From: Bacillota bacterium
GTDB taxonomy: Bacteria > Bacillota > Clostridia > Lachnospirales > Lachnospiraceae
Assembly: GCA_023663285.1 (NCBI GenBank)
Contig: JAMPHT010000024.1
Location: 1 to 44,561 of the forward strand
Reading direction: 5' to 3'
Length of the DNA stretch: 44,561 nt
In this document: in pieces, positions 16,930 through 23,751 of the stretch
Numbering within the stretch: the stretch's first letter is position 1
Layout: each line of letters opens with the position of its first letter
The notes under the pieces: generated by a model
The model's database searches: none
Told to the model about the DNA's origin: nothing
The model's input: only the letters and a program-made list of their open reading frames with translations
Position numbers and translations under genes: made by a program

Positions 16930-16985
16930 CTCATTTTTATTTTCAAAAGCAAGTTCCACACTTTCGGGGGCAAGTCATTTTTTTA
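16930..16985 (-). pseudogene. Fragment of a paralog of the 13760-14509 lipoprotein (3' end)
   Basis: The sequence repeats the codons for PESVELAFEN from the end of the lipoprotein gene at 13.8 kb with one missing base, then reaches a stop. Nothing upstream matches, so only the tail survives. Confidence 0.65.
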
Positions 16986-17052
16986 TATACGATTTCCTCT
17001 CCCCCACTCTTTTCAAATAGAAATGAAGTGGGACAATATTTATCTTTGCAAA

Positions 17053-17081
17053 TTAACAAATAGCTCATTTTACTGTATAAT
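17053..17081 (+). promoter_or_regulatory. Promoter of the 17111 gene
   Basis: TTAACA (17053-17058) and a perfect TATAAT (17076-17081) are 17 bases apart, 30 bases ahead of the ATG at 17111. Confidence 0.75.
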
Positions 17082-17110
17082 GGAAGAAAAATAGAAAGGA
17101 AGAGAGAGAT

Positions 17111-17422
17111 ATGGTTACAATTAAATTTGAATTAAATAGAGAAAACCTCAATAAGGCAGGATATACAGAGCAGAAAATTATCAACTTTCTTCGTAATTTT
17201 TATGTAACAGAAAGGAAGGCTGCAGAAATTGGGCATTTGATTTTCCAACGAGATGATGAGGATGCAATGTGCAATTTTGGTGATATTATTTCTGTATTGA
17301 GAGGGAATCCCCAATTTATGGGGTTTATATCCAAATGTGAATGGGACATAGATGGAGAAGAAGAGGATATTCTTGCTGAAATCAAAGATTATGAGAAAAA
17401 AGATTCTTGGAGATTATCATAA
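17111..17422 (+). CDS. Small acidic protein, unknown
   Basis: A 103-residue soluble protein, AT-rich and with a good ribosome site (GGAAGAGAG) and a strong promoter just upstream, so it is likely expressed. It has no recognised domain. The middle is helical and the C-terminal third is strongly acidic. It is the only plus-strand gene of its neighbourhood and sits just inside the left edge of the accessory island beside the hicAB remnant, so it may be cargo of a lost mobile element. Immunity proteins and small antitoxins share this size and charge, but nothing proves such a role. Confidence 0.6.
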   Translation: MVTIKFELNRENLNKAGYTEQKIINFLRNFYVTERKAAEIGHLIFQRDDEDAMCNFGDIISVLRGNPQFMGFISKCEWDIDGEEEDILAEIKDYEKKDSWRLS

Positions 17423-17548
17423 AGCATATAGCGATATCCAAAGATTTATGGAGAAGAAAGTAAAGCCGCAGTCCATGCAGACGTGCATACTGACGCGGGC
17501 TTGCTTATCGCCTTGTGGCTCTTATAGGACGTGGTTCCGGATCGTCTC

Positions 17549-17872
17549 TCAGCGGTTTGCAAGCGCCCCCTCATACACGATGCGGCAGGCCAGGTCGCCG
17601 TTCTCCCTGCGATCCGGCCCCATTCCCTCCAGGGCGGTCCCCCTGGCGCTGTTCATGTACCGCACGTAGATGTTTACGGCATCCATGAAAGCATTGTGGG
17701 CGGAAGTGCGGTATCTGTCATTTTCCGCCCGTTCCTCCGGCCGGTAAAGGCTCCAGCGGAAACGGAACTCCGTATAGCGGAGCGCCTTTTCCAACACGTC
17801 CCTCCGGAATTCCTCGGCCTCCCCCTCCTGTGGGGTAAGTATAAGTTGTAATACATCTTCACTCACTGCCAT
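17549..17872 (-). CDS. Small protein, unknown, possible member of the CRISPR-linked regulon
   Basis: A 107-residue, helix-rich protein with many arginines and glutamates. I do not recognise the family. A GGCAGGGA ribosome-type site precedes the ATG. The 70 bases upstream contain a weak relative of the motif found ahead of three other operons of the island (GGGCAGGAAACC and GACAGAAAGGCAGGG words), but the -35 and -10-like boxes are not well kept. It follows two other unknown genes in the same direction with a gap of 143 bases. Confidence 0.55.
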   Translation of the reverse strand: MAVSEDVLQLILTPQEGEAEEFRRDVLEKALRYTEFRFRWSLYRPEERAENDRYRTSAHNAFMDAVNIYVRYMNSARGTALEGMGPDRRENGDLACRIVYEGALANR

Positions 17873-18015
17873 GAGTATGTCCCTGCCTTTCTGTCATTTC
17901 TGTTTATGGTTTCCTGCCCCTGAGGGCCGTTTGAGTAAACATGAATGTTATATCGGAATTACGACCGGAAATCACCGTAATTGTATCCAATTCTTTCCCA
18001 CTGTCTTTTGACCTT

Positions 18016-18465
18016 TCACGGAATAGCATCTTTCATGGAATAAAAGACCATACTCCGCACGGTTTCAAACAGCCGGGCGGCTTCGTACATCAATTCTGTC
18101 TTGTCCGCGTCATTCTCCTCCGGACGCAGGCTGGCGATCCTTTTCAGGCCTGTTGTCACCCTGTTTTCCAGTTCCTGCGCATCTTCGATATACGCGACGG
18201 TGAAGCGGTACTTCCTCTCCAGCTGCGGGTAAAGTTCCTCGAACTTTGCGGAGATCGGGTCGAAAAACTTATAGTAAAAGAAGCTGAATACATCGAAAGG
18301 CCGGTTCCAGCCGTCCTCCCCGTGAAAGACCTCATCCACGTAACCCAGCATGACTTCCGCATAATACCGCATTTTCAGCCCCATACTGCCCCTAGGCTCA
18401 CCCTCAATGATTTCCCTGTATTCCTGTCTGATCTCCTCGTCCAGGGAAAGCTCTTTTTCTCCCAT
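18016..18465 (-). CDS. Unknown soluble protein, cotranscribed with the 18510 gene
   Basis: A 149-residue, mostly helical acidic protein with aromatic-rich segments (DVFSFFYYKFFDP near residue 60). No family is recognised. The start at 18465 is chosen because ACAGGAGGA is eight bases upstream; the longer frame to 18525 overlaps the preceding gene without a ribosome site. It lies 44 bases downstream of the 18510-19013 gene and most likely shares its promoter at 19129-19160, the one with the CRISPR-linked motif. It may be a candidate effector or accessory protein. Confidence 0.65.
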   Translation of the reverse strand: MGEKELSLDEEIRQEYREIIEGEPRGSMGLKMRYYAEVMLGYVDEVFHGEDGWNRPFDVFSFFYYKFFDPISAKFEELYPQLERKYRFTVAYIEDAQELENRVTTGLKRIASLRPEENDADKTELMYEAARLFETVRSMVFYSMKDAIP

Positions 18466-18509
18466 ATATCGTCCTCCTGTCTCATTTTCCCGTTTTGCTT
18501 TCGTCCTTT

Positions 18510-19013
18510 TCACGACACCCTGCACAGGCCGCCGTATCCGTATGTAATGCCGATCCGCATGATCTCGCCGTGCCCGCCGGAGAGGTCCTGCGCATTCCGC
18601 ATTACAAAACCGGCGCTGTACACATAGGCTTCCGGATACAGGATATACGTTTCAATGCCCGAAATATCCTCCCGTTCACGCTCCCATTCCGCTTCCCTGT
18701 CGGAGACATACAGGAAAGAATACTGCACGTCAAAGGGTTCGGGCATCATCATTGTCAGGCACGTCATTTCATTGCGGATCACATGGTAGACAAGGTATCC
18801 GCTCTGCCGTTCAAATTCTTCCACCAGCCTCTTTTCCGCCTCTGACAGAGCATACAGCACCCCCACTCTGTTTCCCTTTCCCGCATAGCTGGCACACACC
18901 TTCCCCTCTTCTTGAAACATCCTGATCACGGACTCTTTCGGCTCATCATACAGCTGCAGCATCTGCATTCTTTTTACCGCTTCGTCGATCCATTTTTCTT
19001 TTCTTTCGTCCAT
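18510..19013 (-). CDS. Unknown soluble protein preceded by the shared promoter-like motif
   Basis: A 167-residue protein. The first 30 residues form a basic helix (MDERKEKWIDEAVKRMQML) and the rest alternates strand and helix, ending in a glycine-rich stretch (GITYGYGG). Proteins starting in this way occur as hypothetical genes in Lachnospiraceae accessory regions, from memory only; no function is known to me. GGGAGG lies upstream of the ATG. A TGCAAC-N18-CTATAGTA element lies 115 bases upstream, the same as ahead of the CARF/sigma operon, which ties this gene to the type III system. Confidence 0.65.
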   Translation of the reverse strand: MDERKEKWIDEAVKRMQMLQLYDEPKESVIRMFQEEGKVCASYAGKGNRVGVLYALSEAEKRLVEEFERQSGYLVYHVIRNEMTCLTMMMPEPFDVQYSFLYVSDREAEWEREREDISGIETYILYPEAYVYSAGFVMRNAQDLSGGHGEIMRIGITYGYGGLCRVS

Positions 19014-19128
19014 CTTCCATCCTCCCGTTTATAATCTGATCCTTTCAGACTCAGCTTTATAATATCTGCCTTCGCAAAGAGCCCTCTCCACGGATATCTC
19101 CTGCTCCGCCGCCTTGCCTTCCTGCTTT

Positions 19129-19160
19129 TACTATAGCGTCGGTTTTCCTGCCCGGTTGCA
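19129..19160 (-). promoter_or_regulatory. ECF-like promoter motif A
   Basis: On the minus strand TGCAAC (19155-19160) is followed after exactly 18 bases by CTATAGTA (19129-19136), then by AGCAGGAAGGCAAGG. Two more copies with identical spacing stand at 24456-24487 and 26912-26943. Seen as a sigma-A promoter (TTGCAA/TATAGT) the spacing would be 20, too long; the AAC core fits ECF promoters better. Confidence 0.65.
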
Positions 19161-19162
19161 AA

Positions 19163-19450
19163 AAAAGCGCAAAAAAATTCTGTAGGTCTTTTCTACAGAA
19201 CTTTTTGGAACGGGGTACCTTTCGGCTGCATCCGATTCCCTGTAAATGAGTGGGGCGGGAAATACATTTCCACAGAAATGCAACAAAAAGATTGATGGAA
19301 CCGTAGGTACAGATTACACTGTCGGGTATCAATGCCCTACTTCGGGCTCATTCCATTTCTATCCTGCCAATAGCGCCCCGCTTTCCCACTCCTTAAGCAT
19401 AACACAATCCCATACTTTCTGCAAGGAAATTAATTCGCTTTACAGCTTGC
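19163..19450. repeat. Repeat cassette copy 1, with CRISPR-like repeat
   Basis: Shares nearly all of its flanks with 20284-20556 and 20571-20810. It begins with a hairpin (TTCTGTAG 19178-19185 with CTACAGAA 19193-19200) flanked by A and T runs on both sides, a bidirectional terminator. A conserved block follows to about 19289, then a unique 35-base core (19291-19325), then a 38-base CRISPR-like repeat (19326-19363), then a conserved 85-base block. The right end abuts a truncated toxin gene. Confidence 0.75.
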
Positions 19451-19461
19451 CAGATTTTCAT

Positions 19462-19536
19462 CTAACTTTTGCCCATACGTTTTCCTGCAAGTTTTAAATC
19501 TTGCTTAAACTGATTAGATGGAACAATTTTAAGCAT
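19462..19536 (-). pseudogene. Truncated YafQ/RelE-type toxin
   Basis: The 24-residue frame MLKIVPSNQFKQDLKLAGKR matches the start of YafQ-type mRNA-cleaving toxins. It overlaps the antitoxin stop in the usual ATG/TAA manner, then ends at a TAG; the family length is about 90 residues. A frameshift would continue with KLDENL, also family-like, for a few residues. The rest is replaced by repeat cassette copy 1. Confidence 0.65.
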
Positions 19537-19678
19537 CGGTAAATACCTCGTCTAACACTTCATCCAATGATTCATAGCGCTTGTAATTACCGGAATTCTT
19601 TTTCATTTCCTCATATTCATCCAACGCCGCCCTTGTTTCCGCATTTGGCGTAAGACGTTTGATAGATGCGTAAAAAAC
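19529..19678 (-). pseudogene. RelB/DinJ-type antitoxin, C-terminal remnant
   Basis: The frame encodes SIKRLTPNAETRAALDEYEE and on through KRYESLDEVLDEVFTDA, typical of the C-terminal part of RelB/DinJ antitoxins paired with YafQ. The N-terminal DNA-binding half is missing. A stop codon lies just upstream in frame. Confidence 0.65.
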
Positions 19679-19726
19679 ACTTGAAATCTGCAAAAATCAA
19701 TGCTATTATATACATATAAAAGGGAA

Positions 19727-19750
19727 AGCACCCATTCCAAAGTGGATGCT
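19727..19750 (-). terminator. Terminator of the holin-like toxin gene
   Basis: On the minus strand AGCATCCA pairs with TGGGTGCT (one G-U pair) and is followed by TTTCCCTTTT. It lies about 60 bases after the toxin stop codon. Confidence 0.6.
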
Positions 19751-19811
19751 CCTAAAAAGGGTTAAATGTCCTTACGGACACTGCCTCTCTCGTGGACCAG
19801 ACGAGGGAGGC

Positions 19812-19951
19812 TTATTTTTTACGCTTGTTCCTCTTATCGAGAAAGGCAAGCAACGCAATAACAAAGCTACCAAAGGCAATCAGCAAAGCCATATATACAA
19901 GGTGTGCCTTGCACACCTTATGAAAATCGATATGATTTCAAAAGCTGTCAT
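19812..19951 (-). pseudogene. Holin-like small hydrophobic toxin, frame disrupted
   Basis: An AAGGAGG site precedes ATG 19951, which starts MTAFEIISIFI, the usual beginning of holin-like type I toxins. The frame then stops at 19880. A second frame from ATG 19892 gives MALLIAFGSFVIALLAFLDK plus a basic tail, the usual membrane part and end. A 21-base palindrome (19899-19919, AAGGTGTGC/GCACACCTT) sits at the join and, with a one-base shift, separates the two parts. The 26-residue product could still be made, but the gene is probably dead. A TATAAT box lies at 20053-20058 on the same strand, with a weak -35. Confidence 0.55.
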
Positions 19952-20093
19952 AAGCGCCACCTCCTTCCAACGTACTATGTACGTTTTGTACTCCGGCAAG
20001 CCGGGATAAGCTAGGAGGCTACCACCCTGTCATGGATACTTTCCGTAAATAAATTATACCATATTTCTGATAATATGTATATGGAAACATGAT

Positions 20094-20283
20094 TTAGAAT
20101 TGAAATTGGTTGACATAATCCTTTACTTTCCCATCTATTTCCTTTTCGCTTTCAGCATCCAATATTTGCAAAGAAGTTTCTGAAAATTCCACCCTGTCAT
20201 ATTGGTAATTTCTGCAAGGTGCGCGTTCACCATGTAAAAGGACAGAGAATGAAGAAAACAGACACCACCAGTAGAGTACAAGA
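20094..20283 (-). pseudogene. Possible 3' remnant of an unknown gene
   Basis: An open frame without a start enters from repeat cassette copy 2 and encodes a charged end (DRVEFSETSL ... KEIDGKVKDYVNQFQF) before TAA at 20094-20096. The amino-acid pattern looks protein-like, but I do not recognise it. Low confidence. Confidence 0.25.
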
Positions 20284-20556
20284 AAAGCGCAAAAAAATTC
20301 TGTAGATCTTTTCTACAGAACTTTTTGGAACGGGTTACCTTTCGGCTGCATCCGATTCCCTGTGAACGAGTGGGGCGGGAAAATACATTTCCACAGAAAT
20401 TGAACAAGAAGAATGTTTTGATTGCTGTTATAGCGTGACAATGCCCTGTTTCGGGCTCATTCCATTTCTATCCTGCCAATAGCCCCCGCTTTCCCACCCC
20501 TTAAGCAAACACAATCCCATATTTCTGCATGGAAATTAATTCGATTTACAGCTTGC
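20284..20556. repeat. Repeat cassette copy 2
   Basis: Same layout as copy 1: terminator-like hairpin at 20298-20320, conserved block, unique core (about 20412-20434), 38-base CRISPR-like repeat (20435-20472) and conserved leader-like block ending in CAGCTTGC. Confidence 0.75.
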
Positions 20557-20570
20557 ATTTTCTTCTTGTC

Positions 20571-20810
20571 TGCATCCGATTCCTTGTAAACGAGTGGGCT
20601 GGAAACTAGCTGGCGGTATAGATGATGCTATATTTACCAACTCATTTTTGACTAACAATCAGGAAAACTGTTCCTTGATCTATGGGTGTCAATGCCCTGT
20701 CCCAGGCTCATTCCATTTCTATCCTGCCATAGTGCCCCGCTTTCCCACCTCTTAAGCATAACACAATCCCATACCTTCTGCAAGGAAATTATTCGCTTTA
20801 CCACATTCCA
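20571..20810. repeat. Repeat cassette copy 3 (partial)
   Basis: Starts at the TGCATCCGATTCC word of the trailer block, lacks the terminator hairpin, has a longer unique core of about 80 bases (20606-20685), then the 38-base repeat (20686-20723) and the conserved block. It lies directly after copy 2. Confidence 0.7.
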
Positions 20811-20850
20811 AGTAACAGTTCAGCCCCGATGGTTTCCAGTGGCTTGTGGC

Positions 20851-21090
20851 TAATGGGACGGAGCCAGGCGGAGGCGCACTGCCCTGTTCTGAGCGGACTG
20901 TGGGGAGCGCACTTAGCAGGGATGAAATCCACTACCTACGGAGACTATGGCGCGAAGACGCAATTCGCGCCATAGGAACTGGCACATATTTTCGTGCCAG
21001 TTTCGTAGTCGTAGTTAGCAGTTAGTTCAGCGCTGCGTTGCTCCGTCCGCACAGAACAGGGCAGCACGCCTCCGCCGTCCCCTTAGCTGC
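20851..21090. other. Large imperfect inverted repeat with two inner hairpins
   Basis: Arms at about 20868-20900 and 21047-21078 pair almost perfectly over more than 30 bases (GCGGAGGCG and CTGCCCTGTTCTG words). Further inside, ACTAC-CTACG (20931-20940) pairs with CGTAG and GTAGT (21004-21014). At the tip are two perfect hairpins: a 12-bp stem (20945-20956 with 20964-20975) and a 9-bp stem (20977-20985 with 20994-21002). It lies 38 bases after the cas6 stop. It may be a structured RNA, a small inverted-repeat mobile element or a terminator complex. No known RNA family recognised. Confidence 0.6.
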
Positions 21091-21127
21091 AAACCGACAA
21101 ATCGCCGGATACCACCGGGCTGAACTG

Positions 21128-22102
21128 TTACCATTCCAAATGATATTTCCCAAACCCAAAGCTGGTATTCTTCCCGATCTGCGTCACCTCGCCCGCCAGC
21201 AGCAGATCCAGCCACTTTTCTGAAATGTCCGTCAGTTCCGCCTTTCCCACAATGCCTTTCAGCATGATATTCTGTCCGTGTCTGGAGGAATACCTGGAAA
21301 TCTCTTTCTGCCTGGCCCACCCGGAGGCCACGGTCAGCGCGGGCTGTTCCGGCGGTTGGAACAGCCTGTACCCGCCACCCTCTTCCCCGATCGCGTTTTC
21401 AAAACAAGACAGTATCCACAGCCTCCGCAGCACCCCGGCGCTCAGGGCTTCCCCTGCAAAAGACTGCTGGAACTGCCCCTGATATTTCAGGCATAAAGGA
21501 GTCTCAAAGACAAGGGATCCTGCAAACGGCTCCCTGTTCCCCGGCTCCGCCTGTTCACAGGCCTGCAGCAGTTTTGCCCTCCTGTGAGCCACATACTCCC
21601 CCAGGGTTTCCCACCGATACCGCTCCATATAGACATTCCGCCCCTCCAAAACGGGCTGTCCATACAGGTTGCGCACCGACAGGACGCGGAACCGGCTGCC
21701 ATGGCTTCCCAGCCCATTCTGCCCAAGGGCGTAAACCGCATTCAGGTACTGGCTGAAATACACTATCGTCCTGCCAAACAGGGTCAGCGTAAATTCCAGG
21801 CGATCCCCCGCCGCAAACTCTTTTCTCCTGTCCGCGCAGCAGAGGGTATATCCCACGCTGTCCCCTGCATGGACGGACTCCGGCAGCTTTTCAAAGCGGG
21901 AATACATCGTCCTCTGGACAATGCATTCGTCCCGGAACCCACAGCTTTCGCACTGCCTGTTGGCAATACAGTTGGCTCGCAGCAGCATTTCCCCGATCCC
22001 TCCGCGGATGGCGGAGACTTTCTCCCGGACTAACTCCGTCTCCTCCTCAAATTCGATCACAAACGTCAATTTTGTATACCTGATCTTTTTATAATCCTCC
22101 AT
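21128..22102 (-). CDS. cas6: Cas6-family pre-crRNA endoribonuclease
   Basis: A 324-residue RAMP protein. It cuts CRISPR precursor transcripts within the repeat to give crRNAs. Cysteines at residues 45, 51, 54 and 60 (CESCGFRDEC) match the zinc-type insertion common in this Cas6 group, and the C-terminus TSFGFGKYHLEW is the glycine-rich loop of the second ferredoxin-like domain. Last gene of the operon with the CARF and sigma-like genes, while the interference genes are in a separate operon. Its catalytic residue cannot be assigned from sequence by eye. The relic CRISPR cassettes lie just downstream. Confidence 0.85.
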   Translation of the reverse strand: MEDYKKIRYTKLTFVIEFEEETELVREKVSAIRGGIGEMLLRANCIANRQCESCGFRDECIVQRTMYSRFEKLPESVHAGDSVGYTLCCADRRKEFAAGDRLEFTLTLFGRTIVYFSQYLNAVYALGQNGLGSHGSRFRVLSVRNLYGQPVLEGRNVYMERYRWETLGEYVAHRRAKLLQACEQAEPGNREPFAGSLVFETPLCLKYQGQFQQSFAGEALSAGVLRRLWILSCFENAIGEEGGGYRLFQPPEQPALTVASGWARQKEISRYSSRHGQNIMLKGIVGKAELTDISEKWLDLLLAGEVTQIGKNTSFGFGKYHLEW

Positions 22103-22164
22103 CCGGTCAACTCCCTCTCAGCGCCTGTTCCACAGCCTGGCGCCTTTCCGCACAACTCCCGTAC

Positions 22165-22527
22165 TCAGGCCGTTCCATATTCCCTGAACCGGACAAACTG
22201 AAATTCCACTTCTTTCTTCCCCGTTGCCGGATCTTCTTTCACTTTCCGCTCACTGCAGGCCGCGACTACCCTGATCCCCCTTGCCTTCAGCCTCGTGACC
22301 ACGGCATAAACCATGCAGAATTCCCCCTGGCACATGACAGCATCGGGACAATATTTCTCAATCTTTTCACATTCTTTTTCCACACAGGCAGTCAGTTCCG
22401 CAGTCCCCATATCCGGCGGCACATTGGGAAAAGGAATGTCCACGATATCCTTCCCCAGCTTCCGCGCCGCACGGATCTGTTTTTCTCCCCAAGCACTGCT
22501 GGGATGATTCGAATAATTTACAAACAC
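22165..22527 (-). CDS. Small CRISPR-linked Rossmann-like protein, candidate ring nuclease or cOA-binding protein
   Basis: A 120-residue protein starting at a GTG that overlaps the sigma-like gene by 10 bases. The opening FVNYSNHPS, the central DAVMCQGEFCMVYAVVTRL and the strand RVVAACSER suggest a compact alpha/beta (Rossmann-like) fold. From memory, similar small proteins occur in type III loci of Clostridia, and the shape recalls the Csx15/Csx16/Csx20 group of ring-nuclease-like proteins, but the family is not confirmed. It may degrade or bind the cyclic oligoadenylate signal to stop the response. It is translationally coupled to the sigma-like gene. Confidence 0.6.
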   Translation of the reverse strand: MFVNYSNHPSSAWGEKQIRAARKLGKDIVDIPFPNVPPDMGTAELTACVEKECEKIEKYCPDAVMCQGEFCMVYAVVTRLKARGIRVVAACSERKVKEDPATGKKEVEFQFVRFREYGTA

Positions 22528-23735
22528 TGGAACACATCCCTTTCTTTCACCAAAAGCGCTTTCACCAGTTCCACATACTTCTTCCGCTCCCTTGAGATCG
22601 TGCTCTTATCCTTTCCCTCCAGTTCCGCGATCACCTTGTCCGAAAAGTCAAAATCCCCCCGCAGAAGCTTCGCGTACACCTCATGGAAATCCGCCGGATA
22701 TTCCGCCAGCGCCCTGTGCAGATATTTTTCATCCAGCAGCTTCCGGTACAGGAAACCGCCCCTGGGTTCCAGCAGCAGATAGAATTCCACATCCCCCGCC
22801 GGTTCCGCAGGATAGGGCTGACCGTTGCCGTCCAGCTTCAGTTCCTTTAACAGGTTGGAGGAAAAAAACAGCTGAATGGTTCTCTTCTCCCGCAGGCCTT
22901 TTCCTGAGTCGATCAGCGCCCATTTTCTCTCGATATTCTCACAGAAAGCTTTCAGCATATCCCTGGCCGCTTCCCGGTCCTCCGCCTCCTCCGTCCCGTT
23001 CCTCTCATCCGCCAGCTGAAATGCCACAGGATCGCCGTCCTCATCCGTTCCCCCGTCCATGGATATGCAGGAAACGGTATCGAACACCAGCGTCCGCACC
23101 AGTTCCCGCGCCTTTGCCGTATACCAGTCTTTTCCCTGACACTCTTCCCGGATCTCGTCCATGATTTTGTCGGGAGACGCTTCTTTTCCCATCCTCTGCA
23201 TCATATTTTTCCTACTGCGCGCCAGCTTCATGATCCTGCACAGATTCCGTTCCGGTATCTCCCCGTCGTATATGCCCATCCCGCTTAAGTCGTTTTTCGC
23301 CGCTCCCATCTGAGCCGCCTGCTTATAGAGCACCCCCAGACAGGCCAGGAAGCTGTATCGCTCTCCCTTCCCGTTCACTCCCGTATAACTGCATACCGCC
23401 TTATTTATGGCTTCCGCAAAGGCCACGTTGTCAATATCCTGCCTGTTTTTCACCGACGCGATATCCTCGTCCATGCCGTATCCCTTTTCCCGCTCCTTAT
23501 GGGCGTCCGTCAGCCGTTCCTGAAACCGCCTGTATGCTCCCGGTCTGTAAGCCTGCATGGCTTCCGTCCAGAAGTCGTCCCGCAGGGGATACCTCCTGAA
23601 CAGATCCAGGCGCTGCTCCTTTCCTTCCCCTCCGCCGGTTCCCACAGGCATCCGGGCAAGCTTTCCCAGGAAATCCCCATGCCTTGCCTCAAATTCTCCG
23701 GCAAGTTCCTCTTTGATATCCTCTCTCCCGTCCAT
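22518..23735 (-). CDS. Divergent sigma-70-like protein linked to type III CRISPR
   Basis: A 405-residue protein. Several parts follow sigma-70 layout. Residues about 105-145 (AFAEAINKAVCSYTG and YSFLACLGVLYKQA) resemble region 2. Residues 183-195 (GKEASPDKIMDEI) and 224-261 (ISMDGGTDEDGD, then LADERNGTEEAEDREAARDM) resemble region 3 and the acidic link before region 4. Residues about 365-395 (VIAELEGKDKSTISRERKKY) resemble the region 4 helix-turn-helix. About 95 residues are inserted before the last part, and the first 100 residues are unmatched. GGAGGACGAAAGG precedes the ATG; the CARF gene ends 16 bases upstream. It could direct polymerase to the TGCAAC-N18-CTATAGTA sites. The call is by eye and needs a profile search. 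Confidence 0.6.
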   Translation of the reverse strand: MDGREDIKEELAGEFEARHGDFLGKLARMPVGTGGGEGKEQRLDLFRRYPLRDDFWTEAMQAYRPGAYRRFQERLTDAHKEREKGYGMDEDIASVKNRQDIDNVAFAEAINKAVCSYTGVNGKGERYSFLACLGVLYKQAAQMGAAKNDLSGMGIYDGEIPERNLCRIMKLARSRKNMMQRMGKEASPDKIMDEIREECQGKDWYTAKARELVRTLVFDTVSCISMDGGTDEDGDPVAFQLADERNGTEEAEDREAARDMLKAFCENIERKWALIDSGKGLREKRTIQLFFSSNLLKELKLDGNGQPYPAEPAGDVEFYLLLEPRGGFLYRKLLDEKYLHRALAEYPADFHEVYAKLLRGDFDFSDKVIAELEGKDKSTISRERKKYVELVKALLVKERDVFQCL

Positions 23736-23751
23736 CCTTTCGTCCTCCGGC

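Larger units (their letters stand above)
19326..20723 (-). CRISPR. Candidate relic CRISPR cassettes (single repeats)
   Basis: Three 38-base units at 19326-19363, 20435-20472 and 20686-20723. Read on the minus strand each has a GCCC/GGGC stem and ends in ATTGATAC, ATTGTCAC or ATTGACAC, close to the ATTGAAAC 3' end of many type I and III repeats. On the leader-like side all three share about 85 bases; on the other side each has a different, spacer-sized unique segment, then a shared trailer with a degenerate ACAGGGAAT word. No two repeats are in tandem, so this is not a working array as assembled. It may be a relic or an assembly collapse. Confidence 0.4.

Noticed and set aside
19057-19332. Minus-strand open frame of 91 codons
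   Set aside because: It runs through the repeat cassette and its hairpin, and a near-identical frame appears in copy 2, so it is repeat-derived and has no ribosome site.
20135-20407. Minus-strand open frame of 90 codons
   Set aside because: It starts inside repeat cassette copy 2 and shares its first residues with the frame in copy 1; not a gene.
21027-21320. Minus-strand open frame overlapping the cas6 end
   Set aside because: It is in a different frame from cas6 and reads through the large inverted repeat.
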